Assembly (NCBI GenBank): GCA_904063045.1
Contig: CAJFCJ010000006.1
Span: 4,666,408-4,730,407 of the forward strand
Source: Dimorphilus gyrociliatus
Taxonomy: Eukaryota > Annelida > Polychaeta > Dinophilidae
DNA: 64,000 nucleotides
Reading direction: 5' to 3'
This document shows, one piece after another, positions 1 to 12,813 of this stretch; position 1 is the first letter of the stretch, and every line of letters begins with the position of its first letter. Made by a program: the position numbers and the translations under genes. Under the pieces are notes generated by a model, which saw nothing but the letters and a program-made list of their open reading frames with translations, was not told where the DNA came from and ran no database searches.

Positions 1-891
1 AATATTGATTCCATTATTATTAACGCGTTAAGTAATTTTCTATAAGAAAAGTTTCGAATTCCTGGGTTGTCAGGCGCCGTTTACCGTTTACAATCTCGTT
101 AATTATGTAATTAGGCCGATAGACTAGTCGGAAGACGGCGACAACTATCCGACCACATGGGGCGTTTCTATTGCCGTCTCGCTTCATCATTTTGCAATTT
201 TTCACCATAATTTTCTCACTAGAATAACTCGATGGAAATTGCTAACGTATTTTTTTTTCAAAGCAATCTTCATCATCTGACCGTAAAAAACGTTCTTTTC
301 TCTCTTTATTCTTTCTTTTTGTTTATTCTCCCATAGCTGTTTTTTAATTAGGAGAAGCGAGCCGTGCATCACCACCATTTTCATGCTCTTTGCCTCTTCC
401 GTAAACAATACATCAGAATTTAGTTATTCTTCTTATCATTTAAGTCCTGTGTTAGTAACTTGAATTTCATAAGAAAAAGAAAAAAAATACGTTCAATTGT
501 TGTATAAGCAAAACGACTTGATTGTTGTGCCTTCACGCGCCTATGACCCGAATGAAAAACTACAGCAAGAAAGATTCTACGCCTGAACGATTGATGATGA
601 TCTTTCATTGATCTAAGAGTTCTTTTAATAGATAACTTTCTTTAAGAAAAAATTCTAAATTACACTCTGCCCTACCATTTTAATCTCTTAGAGCTTTTTT
701 TATTTTTCCGCTCCAAGTGTTATAAATTTAGTAAACTTCAATTATCTTTTTTGGCCCTATTATTGAATATTTACAGATTTAAACCGTTTTCAATACGAAT
801 AGACTGACACGAACCTAATGTATCGCTATTAACTTCTATTTTTAACTTTACATTCCCCTAATTGGTTAATCAACTTTTACGAGCGTCGACG
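1..891. other. Intergenic, no supported gene
   Basis: AT-rich flank upstream of the 5S rRNA gene. Three short minus-strand open frames (roughly 20-208, 202-408 and 420-608) show no recognisable domain and no convincing splice connection, so no gene is called. Confidence 0.5.
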
Positions 892-898
892 TATAAAT
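892..898 (+). promoter_or_regulatory. TATA box of the 5S rRNA gene
   Basis: TATAAAT lies about 30 bp before the first base of the 5S rRNA. Many invertebrate 5S genes carry such an external element in addition to the internal control region. Position and consensus are seen; function is inferred. Confidence 0.5.
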
Positions 899-921
899 AG
901 CCACAAATGTCTCTACCTATT

Positions 922-1040
922 GTATACGGCCATACGACGTTACAAGCACCGGTTCTCGTCCGATCACCGAAGTTAAATGACGTACGGCCCAGTCAGTACT
1001 TGGATGGGAGACCGCCTGGGAACACTGGGTGCCGTGTTCT
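922..1040 (+). rRNA. 5S rRNA: 5S ribosomal RNA
   Basis: The 119-nt segment matches the animal 5S rRNA pattern almost throughout. It has the 5' arm GTATACGGCCATAC, the internal control region with CGTCCGATCACCGAAGTTAA, and the conserved TCAGTACTTGGATGGGAGAC and CGCCTGGGAACACTGGGTGC blocks. The first nine bases pair with GCCGTGTTC at the 3' end with one mismatch and one G-U pair, closing helix I and fixing both ends. It is transcribed by RNA polymerase III and joins the large ribosomal subunit. Only one copy is visible, so it is either a dispersed single gene or the edge of an array. Nothing suggests a pseudogene. Confidence 0.94.
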
Positions 1041-1043
1041 TTT
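1040..1043 (+). terminator. Pol III T-run terminator
   Basis: A run of four T directly at the 3' end of the 5S rRNA, the minimal RNA polymerase III stop signal. Confidence 0.5.
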
Positions 1044-4000
1044 GTTGTATATATTTTCATAGTTTTTTCTATACTTTTCAATACTATCCATCAATGTTAG
1101 TCAGTTTATTTTGTACTAAGATCGACTTTTATTGTTATATAATAACGTTTATACTTTATTGCGATACCGATAAGGTAAAGTTTGTTCGTTACCTCGTCTA
1201 GCGACATCTATGAAAGTGTTTACGAACTATTTTTTGTGTGAACGTATATACTACACCGCCACCTACAGTATATAATATTGAAATGGAATAATTACTCCTA
1301 CAGCAAGAAATGAATAAAAGTTATTAAGTTATTAAAATTTTTGATGAGATAAAATTAATGAGAATTAAGGTAAAAATATTATGCGAAAATCGTTCAATTT
1401 AACAATTAAAACAGTCAAGGTGATACAAAGAATTACATGTTGTCTTCATAGAGAAAATGATGCTGACGTCATAGTAATAGGACTTAATATTATAAACAGT
1501 TGTTTACCAAAGTTTTATTAACTACAAACGATATATAAGTTGATGTTTTTTTTGTAATCAAAAATAGAATTCATAGTAGAGTTTAGGCTATTTTTCAGCT
1601 AAATATAAAAAACCTGCTATTATTATCATACGAATTTAAAAGCTATTAATTATTTACGGTGTAACTTTAGTCATTGTATGCAATTTTAAGCTAAAGTTTA
1701 GTAATAAGACACGTGTGAAAAATATACTTATTATCAAAAAATAAAACACTATTTGATCTATTTTAGCAGACCTCAATATGTAAATGAGCTCGAAAGAGGC
1801 TAAAGCGCACCCTACGTATATGTAATCTACGAGATTACATTACAATGTCATCACTGCTCAAACCCAGGTTCAATCGTGCAACTCATTCGCCTTTTACTAA
1901 TCAGTTCCGTGGATCTGGGTTAAATTATGAGCTTAGTTTAATTTTTTTTCGCCCTAGTCTTACTGGGGCATCTTATAAAAAGCTAAAAAATTTTTATCTA
2001 CGAAAGAATAGATATACTCTGACATTCCTCAAAGATTAGGTAAAGTGTTCAGAGTCGACAAAAGGGGTAACTCAAGTACGGCACTTTCGGAATCGAATAT
2101 CTCTTAACTTCTCTTACAGCCGACAATATCAAAACTTAAAAAAGAGAAATTTCCAACTAAGATACTTAAACTAACAAAATATTATAAAGATTTATATATA
2201 TTAGTATATATCCTTATGAATAATATTTCTCTTTCTTCTTATATATCCCTATCCACTAATATTTTTTTTATCAAGAGAAGGAGGGAATAAACAACAAAAA
2301 AGAAATAAAAGTTTATTCAACAGAGTCAATGTCTGTAAAAAGGATTACGGCTGTTCACACGGGACTAACAAAAGAGGACAGGTTTTACTATATTTTACAC
2401 AAAATAACCCTTGTGTATATATTATATAAATATACTCTTTATGTAAATGATACAAGTTATTAATAAAATAAAAAAGAACCATTTGAATATAATATAAACA
2501 AAAAAAAAACAACATTTACAATACATCTTCCACACTCTTTGATTCATTTGTTCTATTAGGCTCTAAAAGCATATATAGGCTTACACAGTTTAGTTTGTAA
2601 ATATACATTAAATAAAATTACATAATTGAGTAGAAATAGACTAATTTTCTTCTACTTTATTTTCTATTTTTTCCTGATTGTACTTGATTGAATGATTTAC
2701 CATACGGGAGACGGAGAGAGAGAAAGAGAGATGATTTACATTATAATGTTCCCTTCACCTATCATATCCATACAATTAACAATAATAGTAATCGTTATTT
2801 AAAACTGATAAATGTGGTTTTTTTTTTTGATATTCAACTTTTTTAATAAAAAAAAAAGAAACATGTTGTTCAGATGATAAGAATCCGTTTAGTTATTATA
2901 CGCTCTGTCTCTGTCTCTCTCTCTTGCCCTCATTTAACACATTTTCTGTTAAATAGATAAACACTAGAAAAGTAAAAGTGTTATTCTTGTTTTTCTGGTA
3001 TCACTATCTATAAATGAATGAGAGAATTATAATAAAGATTATTTCCAATGACTTTCTATTAAAATTTTAGATCATTAATTCCCTGAGAGAACAATATTTC
3101 TCTTTTATTTTATTTTTTTGTCAATGAAAAGGTCTTCTCTGATTTAGAGATAGAATATTCTCCGTTTTCTTCTTATTTATTCTTAAATACTATACCTGTT
3201 CTATCATGCTCAACTTGGGTGGTATTTTATCAAGATACTATCAAAAGAAGCTTTTTTTCAAGTGTCGTTGAACGCTGCGAAAACTTGAATTCGGATTTAA
3301 AGATTTATCACTTAAAAATAAATTAAATAGATATATTTTAATATGAGAAAAACAATTATCTTCTCTTTCTGATTTCTCTCTCTTAAAAAAAAAAGAAAAT
3401 ACAGAAGTTATGTTCAATATTTACAATAAAAATGAGAACTTTACAATAAGTATATAAAGACTAGAAACTCTTAACTGCCTATTGTCAAAGTTAAACAAAC
3501 GATTACGTCCCACAAAAACAATAATAATAATCGTCTTGTAAATAATTGTGATGACACGAAATGCTAATCTTCCACTAAATGACAACTAGAGTCAATAAAT
3601 GACAACGAATGACTACAACTAGGATATATAGCGATCAATGTAAATAATCGACAAAAAAAAATTTAGAATGATGATTGTTGAATACTTAAGATAATGATTC
3701 TATGAATACAACAGTAACGGTGTAATAATATCCTCTTTTTTCATTCTTACTAGACCTATCAAAACCGGAATATTTAAGTAAAGATTTGGTTTTTTATTCT
3801 TGCTTATCTTAGAATATTTTTTATCCGTTATGACTGTATAATAGAGGTATTTTTTTATGAGTAATTTAGGTATATACTTGAAATGACGACCATTGTATGG
3901 GTGTGTGACATATCTATAATCTTGACAGTTTCGTGTTGTTTTTACAAGTTACTATGTAGTCTTCATTTATCCCATTAGTTTTGCATACTTTATACATATA

Positions 4001-5600
4001 TAGTATTCTATTAAAATACAATACTTATAATTATTATCTCCTGATCTTTTTCCAAAGAAGGAATTATTCGAAACAACATTTAAGTTATAACTATCAAGCT
4101 GTTGACAAAAATTGTTATCTTTTTAATCTTTTATCAGCCAATGTTTGATCTAAAATACAATCGAGTTATTGTAACTAATTATGATGATAACAACATAACC
4201 AATAGAACGTTTTAGGGCTATTTTGCAATTATTTGATATTGTTACTATCTATCAAAGTAACGTATTTATATATTTTATATGCGGTATATATATATTGATA
4301 TAAATTTATACTCTTAGATAACTTCATTCTATTATACATTTGTTGTATTTATATGTATTAAGAGAATTTTAAGGGTAATAGCGTTGTGACCTCCATCCTT
4401 ATCAGATATTTTACACGATAGATGGCAGAGATGTTGTCGGGTAGGGAAAAAGGTAACCAAAAGATGCCATCACTGAAATTGTTTACCTAAGAGCGTGTGT
4501 AAAAAGTCTGCGCGTAATTCATCGATTCTTATGCATTTTTAAAAAGGGCAATAGCGATTGATAAACAGGGAGTTCTTTACAATGAAATATATAATGTAAT
4601 CGTACTGCAAATCGAAAAATGATCTATTGAGTACCTATATTTAAGTCAAATAAGACAATTTTGACAATATTTTATCGGATATCAATGCACTTAAACTTGA
4701 ACCCACGCAAACTTAGTTATTCTAATGGTCATGGGTCGAAAATCTTTTAAGAGTTATAATTGGGGGAAAAGTAGAAGATGTCGCTACTGTATTGGAACGA
4801 GTTAAGGATAACGAGTATAAATAACCCATTTGCCTTCATAAGACACGCGTCAGAAAGGCGAAAAAAGACTGTTATGTTGATAAAGATCGAGATGTAAAAA
4901 ATCTCTTCTACAACCTAAACGCTAACTTTGTCCATTCAAACTGAAAAGCGCACAATCAAACTTTTGTTGGGAGAAAGATAAAGGAAGGAAACACATCGTT
5001 AGGATCGGCTGCCCGTCAATCAAGTGCCTTATCATTGCTATATCGACCGCTGAAGGCTTAGGATTTATTTAATCGCTTACAAAATTGTATTAACTCCATC
5101 TCTAAACCGTGGATCGAATTGAGAAGCTTTAGTTTACAGGTAAGAAGCCGTGGTGTTTATACTCATTTCCGGCGCGGAAGCGCCTAGAAACGCGCAGCAT
5201 CCGGTCGCTGGAAATCGGTCTGCAACGGATTAGCTCGCTAAAACGCTCGTTACTATTGCTGCCGCGTATACGTATAAACATTCGAATCGCGCTAAACTAC
5301 GCGCATATGCGGCTAACTGCAGAACAAATAGCCGCCGGTAAACTAGGCGATTTACTCCATTTTTCCAGTTCTTCGCCTTTTGCTCCCTATAAAAAAAATT
5401 TCGCTACATATTATAGTCGTAGCTGTCAATCTAAAATCGTCCGGAAGTGACTAAGTCATAAGGATGGCTTTGTAAAATATTGTCTTATCGACTGCTAATT
5501 GTTTTATCGTTGACAGCTTTCTTAGTTATCTATTTGTAAATACGTATAAGGGATAGCACTAAGAAAGAAAAAGTCGCTTAGGCAGGGCGTTTTTTTCCGC
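1044..5600. other. Long AT-rich intergenic region
   Basis: About 4.5 kb without a recognisable gene on either strand; open frames are short and look random. It holds AT microsatellites, purine/pyrimidine tracts (around 2710 and 2910) and a CTCF-like motif at 4419-4428. GC content rises from about 5150, approaching the DMRT gene, and that part is probably its promoter and 5' UTR. Confidence 0.5.
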
Positions 5601-5631
5601 CGTCCAGAAGCGTAACATTACAATACATAAA

Positions 5632-5672
5632 CCGACCAATCAGCGATCGACTCGAATTCCTCCGACCAATCA
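5632..5672 (+). promoter_or_regulatory. Tandem CCAAT boxes before the DMRT gene
   Basis: The 11-mer CCGACCAATCA occurs twice, at 5632-5642 and 5662-5672, exactly 30 bp apart and 50-90 bp before the DMRT start codon. CCAAT is the NF-Y core, and paired boxes about three helical turns apart are a known promoter arrangement. The repeat is seen; the role is inferred. Confidence 0.4.
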
Positions 5673-5721
5673 CCGTACCACTGTAAAGATATTACGAGAA
5701 ACTGTTACAGGCAGTAGCGGA

Positions 5722-8652
5722 ATGAACGTTTCGACGGCCGCTCCGATTTATCCGCTCACTGAAAAAGGAGCTCGCAAGCCAAAGTGTGCAAGATGCCGAA
5801 ATCACGGTATGGTCTCCTGGCTAAAGGGTCACAAAAGACACTGCCGTTACAGGGATTGTACCTGCGCCAAGTGCAATTTGATTGCCGAAAGGCAGCGAGT
5901 CATGGCCGCTCAAGTGGCTCTGAAAAGGCAACAAGCAGCTGAAGACGCTATAGCAATAGGATTGAGAGCTTGCACAGAAGGAACGGTGCCGATGCTCACA
6001 CCCGGTCCCCTTTGGGGACCAGGCACAGTTACTCCAGCTGAGAATTTGCAGGAAAACCCTAATTGTGGTATGTATACTCTCTGTACGAAAAACTATAGGC
6101 GCTTATATAAACAATGAGCGGCTTGGTACGTATTGTTTTACAAACGAAACACGTTAGGAAAAGGTTAAATATCGGCAATAATGATAAGGAATTGCCTAAA
6201 AAGTTAACAGGCGTAACAGACTTGTATATAGTACGCTGGACAGCAGCTGTCAAAACAGCCTTTAGCTATATCTGTGTCAGGTATATATAGGTTAGTAGGT
6301 CAGACTAGCGCATCGCTTCTTTGTTTGTCAAAGAGACGCAGAAGAATACCCTCGTAACAAACTTCCCCCTCTTTCTTATAAGCAATTATTAGTTTCCTGT
6401 CAGAGTAAAATATTAAAAAACTCACTACTTCACCGGTAAGTTGTGTATTTAAAGTATACCTTGTTCGTGAATGTAAATACATGGGTACACATATATTCAA
6501 CCACTTAAAAAGAACAAAATATATATATATATATATTTATATATATAGAGATAGTATAAATAGTATGAATATACAGTATATGTATAATATATATATATAT
6601 ATAATATATATGTTAAATAGGGAAAATATATATTAATATATCTATAGATATATTAAAACGTATGCATATATGTTTATCTATCGGTGTATGAGAGATAGTA
6701 TATATTTTAATATCATTCTCGGAAAAGTACAACTCTGTATGGCTAGATTTGCGCATATACATTTATACTTGACCACAAACTGACCGGGCGCTCACTGTGA
6801 GAAAGCGATCAAGTGGATAAACAAGAAAATTAGCCGTTCTCACCGAAAGTTTTGTTTGTTCTAGCCGTTGCGGACCCGTTTAATTGTGGCAGTAGGCGGC
6901 CGAAAAGGTCGACTCTTGTCATGACTGATAAGGGCGAGTAGTGTTTATTAAACGAAATAATTGGGACGGATATAGCGATAGTTTTTGTTTCTACATCTAG
7001 CATCTCACTTTCTTATCGGATTGAGACATGATAAGATTCTGCGAATGCTTCTAATTGACCATGAATAATAAATTAAGATCATAATGGAGTATAGTATATA
7101 TAAATATATCAGTTAGACGCTTTTAAAATAGGTTCGTATCAATGTTGTATAATTTGCGTATACGTTCAACAAATAAAGGATTCGAATTTCAATCGAAGTT
7201 TGTTTATACGCTTTTAGCGTGAAAGGCAATTAAGTTAATATGTTATAAATCCCTTTTTCATTAACTCTTTCTACACTTTCATTTCATCCTTTTAAGTTCA
7301 TTTTCCACGCCGTCATATTCCCATTATTATTTTAACGTTTTCCATTTTCTTATATATACATACTTTTTAACCTCTACTAGTTTTAACAACTAAAATAATA
7401 AAAATAGAAAAAGAGAACAAACTGTTTGATTTCTTATATATTAATACCGTTTAGATAACCTAGATAAAAAATCTATGAAATAAATAATATGTATACTATC
7501 AATTATTTATTATTCATATGTCAAAATGCAAAAATTACTTAATAATCCTCTTCCCATCATTCATATTTATATTAAATTATGTTTATGTAAATTTATGTGT
7601 ATGCGCATATAAACTTTGCCTCAATTATTCATTCATTAATTTATACATATTACATATATACACATATGTATAAATATATAACAAGTAATTTTATTTGTAC
7701 AATCTCTTTCGACCTTGCCCATAAACGACTTAATAGAAGAGTTTGTACAACGATTTTTTGATTTACTAAAGTAAATTAAACGAATAGTCATATTTAACAT
7801 TTTTTATCCATATATATTCATAAGAAGAACAAATTTTTTGTAAAAAGAGACTTGATTATATAAAAGCTTTCTGTATTTAAGCTTTTCATTAAACAATTTC
7901 GTTCAATATCGTTCCACCTGGCTATTTATATACCGTTTTTTTGGTCTTTGTTTAATAAATTTTCACTTCCTATAAATTTTTTTTAACCCTATTCTTCTCT
8001 ATTGTATTATGTGTTTTTGTTTGTATCATGTCTCTTAACTACCGCTTACCCCCTCTATCCTACTCAAATCTGTAACACACCTCCCGTAAATGCCCCCCGC
8101 CTCTTTTCCCCTTCCCCTGTTGGTCATTTCTTTGTAATGATGCGTATAAAAGGAAGCGATAATGAAGCGTTTAAGAAAATACTCTTCGGATAATTAGGTT
8201 TATCTAAATTCTACTAGTTTGACGGGTAGTCAATCAACTTTTTTTTAACTTGTAATAACAAATTTAATTAGGTCAAATTGTGTTTAAACTTTCTTTTTTA
8301 GGAGACTTTTTTTGTATTTTTCTAATTTATTCAGCCCTTTTTTAATCTCGCACCTGCCCTTTTAAGTGATTAGGAAACTTTACTCGCTTTCACTGACAAT
8401 AAAGTTTAACGGTTTAAGTACACAAAGCTCTTTATACATGATATATGTATACAAGCAGTAGCTGCCACCTCTAAAGCGAAATAAATAATAAATTTGCTGG
8501 CAAATACTCTGCCGTCAAACATCAAAAAATACCACGCGTCCTTCGCTCTATTGTTGACTTAATTATATTCGATATTTTCGTTCGCTTATTCCTTTCTATC
8601 CTAACCCCGTTTTCTTTTTTTTTTTGTTTATTCCCTTTACTCGCCTCCCTCT

Positions 8653-8704
<52 letters not shown>

Positions 8705-10426
8705 CCATACTATTTCTGTTTCACCCCCTTTCATACTTTTTTATTATCTACCTTCTTAGCTTCTTGCCCTTTTTGTGTTATGTTTAGGACGTAAGCAGTA
8801 TAACAAGTTTTTTTTATGTCTTGTACTTTTCTGTTATCATTTGTTATTTATTCAAGTTTTAAATCTTCTTTTTTTTGTTATGTTGTATAAATATATATTA
8901 AGTATCAGTTAGTTCATAGGCCTGTATGAAATTCCAGTCGGCATGAGAAAATGACCACCCAAAAAAGAATGCAAAGTTATATATACTGAAAATATTTGCA
9001 AACATATTCAATTTCACTTTTGAACTCGTTTAAAGTATCCAGTCGTACTTGAAAGCGTTTAATCCTCTTCTTGTAGGAGCTGTGCCTAGTGTATTGACTT
9101 GACTAATAACTCAACGTCATACGTTTGTTTATCATCGTCATTATATAACGATGACAAAAGAGATGCTTTTTCTTTTCTTCTTTCTTATATTATCCTTTAC
9201 TATATATACTTTATGCGGGACGTAAATTATATATTATATGGAACGGTGTCGCCTCATATATTTATACGGATTAAGTTACTCCGCTTTCACCGCTCGTTTG
9301 TTTCGAATAAACAAGGTAGACAATGTAAGTTTCGGAGGAGAAATGGCGCGGTTAAAGGATTAAAATGTCAACGGGGACGCGTTAAGCCATATATTCAATA
9401 TTTAAACCTTTCAGATACTCTTAATTATTGAAATATGTAAACATTGTCGAAAGTAAAACGGTTACCGCCATCGCCGGCGGGGTGTCCGCGCAATCGGTGT
9501 TTATGATTGCCCGATAACTAATATACACGTAGGGTGTACGTAGAATTATATCAAGTTATTTTTTAGACGCCTTAGGCAGGAAAAAAAACAAAATAAGGAT
9601 AAGGGGTGGAAAATCAATTGAATTGTAATGTAAGAAGGTGCGAGTTGTATCACGGTCATCGGACGGTTATTGATCACTTCTTGACGCTTGATCGAAGATC
9701 GAATAACTAAACGTCTCTTTCTTTCCAGATTCGTCACGTAAAGCGTCACCTGCCGCTTCAGAAAGCGATTCGATTATTGCCGTCGAAGATAATGAAGATG
9801 ACGACGACGATGAAGAATCAGAAGAAATGGAGCAAACAATTTCGGAAGAAAAGAAAGAGGTTGTTAAAAATGAGATGAAAGAAGAGAATGATAAAAAGAC
9901 GGATTCGTCTCCTAAACCTACGGCATACAGGCCTGGTCGTCTCAGTCATATGGAAATATTAGAAAGAATATTTCCGTTGCAGAAGAAGACAGTATTGGAG
10001 CTGGTTTTACATGGTTGTAACGGTGATCTAGTGAAGGCGATAGAACATTTTTTGTCCGCTCAAGACACGATCATTGCCCAACAACAGAGAAAAACTGATA
10101 CGGTGACAACGCCTAGAAGCGTATCTAATGGAAAGTCGGCCTTTAATCCGCCGCATCCAACTCTTCATTCGGCGTTCAGTCCTCGAGCTGCGGCTTTCAC
10201 GACCGAGGCGCTCTTAGCAAGACGACCCCACAATACTAGGATCACCCATAACCCGCCGGCTCCACCTATGCCACCACCTATTTTCGCTCATTCTCTCGCA
10301 ACTAACCCATTTCTTTTCCCTTTCGCTAGACCTCCCAGTTTTTTTCACGGCGGATTACCCCCTCTAAGGGGTGGAAATCGAACGCCTGATTCCGAACAAG
10401 ACTCTTGGAATGGGGAGCAGGAATAA
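5722..10426 (+). CDS. dmrt93B: DM-domain transcription factor, DMRT3/dmrt93B-like, with DMA domain
   Basis: Two exons, 5722-6067 and 9729-10426, joined in phase 1 (G/AT makes Asp116), give 347 residues. The DM domain lies at about residues 19-66. Zinc ligands are Cys22, Cys25, His37, Cys41 and His28, Cys46, Cys48, Cys51, followed by the basic recognition tail ([17 protein letters not shown]). The second exon opens with a Ser/Asp/Glu-rich acidic stretch, then a DMA domain at about residues 183-220 ([16 protein letters not shown]), then a Pro-rich tail. DMRT proteins bind DNA in the minor groove and act in sex differentiation and neural patterning. The WLKGHKR and DCTC signature fits DMRT3/dmrt93B better than DMRT1 or DMRTA, and that subfamily assignment is moderately sure. 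The DMA domain rules out DMRT1. The 3.66-kb intron is exceptional for this genome. Confidence 0.93.
6519..6611. repeat. TA-rich microsatellite cluster
   Basis: Alternating AT runs at 6519-6536 and around 6586-6611, with a TATACAGTATA-type palindrome between them at about 6570-6580. Lies within the DMRT intron. Confidence 0.7.
8657..8704. repeat. (TC)18-(AC)6 compound microsatellite
   Basis: Eighteen TC units run directly into about six AC units, within the DMRT intron. It produces a spurious Arg/Glu repeat frame on the minus strand. Confidence 0.9.
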
Positions 10427-11221
10427 ATTCTATATACAGTACATGTTCATATGTGTTCTTTTCACATGAAAATTCTCTAATTATGTATTGCACGCTTCAT
10501 TATATATTCAATTAATATACTTTTTTAAACGTACATATATATATATATACAGTATATATGTATATTATATTGGCATATAAAGTATTATAGATGTGTAAAT
10601 AATGTGCATGTGTATATAGGAGTAGATAGGCTTTAATTCGTATATTTTTGTATGTTTATGCCTCATGTATAAAATGTGCCAAATCGTTGTATTTTTTGAA
10701 TACAAGTAAAACTTTTCTTAATTTGTAGCAGCAAGAGACAATTTTTTTTGAAATGCTTTCCAACTGCCAAACAGGTGCTAAATGACAGCGAAAATAAACA
10801 TATAAAAAAATAAAAACCTTCCCATCCGCGGGCTTGTGAATCGTATAAGAGAATAAGAAAGAAAGAAATATGTATACAAAGCATCACTGCTTATGCATGT
10901 TGGGTACTTTTATGAAGAAAAAAAAAATCTCAACAACTTGTATATGAACTTGTAAAGCCTTTTGTATATATATATATAAATTATAATAGAATATTGTATA
11001 TAAATATATATTATTCTCTTATCGCTCTTATCCTTATCCGTCAATAATCATCTGTGCACTATGGGCAATTTCTCTCGTTCTTTTGAAGTTTGTATAGGAT
11101 AGTGTTTTGGCTTTTCAACGACGCACTTCCGCTTTTGCCTCCGTGTATTCGACCTACTTTCCAACCGCCAACGATATTTAAATGAAAAAAAATAGAAAAA
11201 AAAGTAATTATCTTAAAGTAA

Positions 11222-11233
11222 TGCGCATGCGCA
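11222..11233. promoter_or_regulatory. Perfect NRF1-type palindrome
   Basis: TGCGCATGCGCA, an exact 12-bp palindrome equal to the NRF1/erect-wing consensus. It sits in the GC-rich island with no recognised start site next to it. Match seen; binding inferred. Confidence 0.4.
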
Positions 11234-12560
11234 AAAACGTGCCGGCGCATACGCGTCCCGTTCTTAGAACGAAAGATCATTTTCCAAGTGACATTTCTAC
11301 TCGATTGTTCGCCGACAAATAGACGCTTTCTATGCGCGCCATTGTACGCAGTCGCGGCGTCTATTTAGACGCGGGACGTTTACAAATAATATTAGGAACA
11401 GTATCGGCTATCGCCGTTCGAATAGACTTGCTTATGTACATTCGTATCGGGCGTCTCTCAACGAAATAATATATCTTCATCTTCTGCCGGCGTCTATCGG
11501 CGTTGCTCTTATCCTCTAATTAACTATTAACGCTTGATAACGGACGACTGTTGACAAAATACGTACTTTCCCACAAAAGCTAATGGAATGACACCCGACC
11601 AATGTACACACGTCCGACAATGTATAGTGGTAAACGCGTTGATAAACGTTCATAAAGTTTGGTGTGTATTGAACGAATTCGGTATATACATAAACCATAA
11701 CGAATGCAGAGTCACGGACAGTATTTGTGCAATTTTATTGACGACTGCCGAAGATACACGCAATTTTCGACGCTTTCCTCCGTGCCAAGCATATAAATAC
11801 AGTTTGTCTATATACATCTTACACTTCTTGTCCTTCTTATCCCCTCCACTTCTTCCTTTATAACCAATTGAAAAGCATTTTTTCATACGTCCAAAAATAA
11901 CGGTGGCGTCATCTGTTTGCTGTTTTACTATCTCATATTATTAGTTTTATCTATGAATATATATAATATTTTATAAATTTTCTCTGTATATATTACACTC
12001 GTCTAGACTGTATATACAAAATATTCTAAAGCTCTCAGAACGTTTTCTGAATGCTACAAACACAATTCGGTAAGAGAATAAACAACCACCAACCAGGCAG
12101 TTTTTTCTGTTAAAACTTTTTCTTTATCTCTCCTCCCCCTATCCTTTTCTCCCTCGCGCGCGCTCTCTCTCTCTCTTCCATTCCTCCCCACCCCCTCCCT
12201 CTCATTCTTTACTCCCTATATCTTCTCTAAATACTCTTTTTTTTGTTCGATTTAGGATAAATTATAGCTTTAATAATTAATTGTTATCTATACGCTTTCT
12301 TATTCATCTAAGTAATGGAGATTATTATTTGATAGACAAGACTATGATGAAAAGTAAATCTCACCTTTTAGATAGATGGAGAAAAAATTACAATACGAAA
12401 CATTCGATTTATCGATATGTAAGCGCGCCAAAAAGAATAAATTAATAGGTTAAAGTATATATAACTTCTTGACGTATTGTATATTGTAAACACATAATTA
12501 ATAGTCGTTGAAATTTTACCCAGTAATGAAAGTTTTCAAGATTAGCTTTTTTCCAATTTG

Positions 12561-12577
12561 TGGCGACATCTGGTGTG
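12561..12577. promoter_or_regulatory. CTCF-like motif
   Basis: TGGCGACATCTGGTGTG resembles the bilaterian CTCF core written as GGCGCCATCTAGTGG. It lies between the converging DMRT and PP2C genes. Resemblance only; see the related finding. Confidence 0.3.
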
Positions 12578-12813
12578 TTTATAAAGTAATACAAGTTATT
12601 TGCAAAGCTAACGATTTTTTTATTTATTATTATTATTATTATATGTAATTAGTTCATTTTAAAGTAAACACAATTTTCATTTTCATGAAGATTTATATAT
12701 CTGCATGGTTCAGAAATACTTCGTTCTAAGTCATAAAGCAGTAAATTTTCAAAGTAAAAAAAAACAAACAATAATTTTTAAAATTAGCGCGTAAAGCTGG
12801 TTTTCTTTGGCAG

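Larger units (their letters stand above)
6068..9728 (+). other. Large intron of the DMRT gene
   Basis: Donor GTATGT at 6068 and acceptor TTTCCAG ending at 9728. At 3661 bp it is about 50 times longer than typical introns here. It contains TA and TC/AC microsatellites and two more GC-rich patches (about 6780-6920 and 9240-9520). No coding exon was recognised inside. Regulatory elements are plausible but unproven. Confidence 0.75.
10427..12813. other. Intergenic region between DMRT and the PP2C gene
   Basis: The DMRT and PP2C genes converge here. The first kilobase is AT-rich and probably DMRT 3' UTR; an AATAAA overlaps the stop codon at 10422 and another lies near 10794. A GC-rich island at about 11200-11620 carries an NRF1-type site and repeated GCGTCTA motifs. 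A pyrimidine tract lies near 12120-12240. No coding region was recognised. Confidence 0.55.

Noticed and set aside
20-608. Three adjacent minus-strand frames of 62-68 codons at the left edge
   Set aside because: No domain, no clear splice joins and low-complexity composition; could be an exon of a gene beyond the edge but unsupported.
1863-1890. GGTTCAATC, resembling a tRNA B box
   Set aside because: No A box or cloverleaf arms at the right spacing.
5256-5450. 64-codon frame upstream of the DMRT gene
   Set aside because: No ATG start in good context and no domain; fits promoter/5' UTR sequence with raised GC.
8522-8734. Minus-strand frame rich in Arg-Glu repeats
   Set aside because: It is the translation of the TC/AC microsatellite in the DMRT intron.
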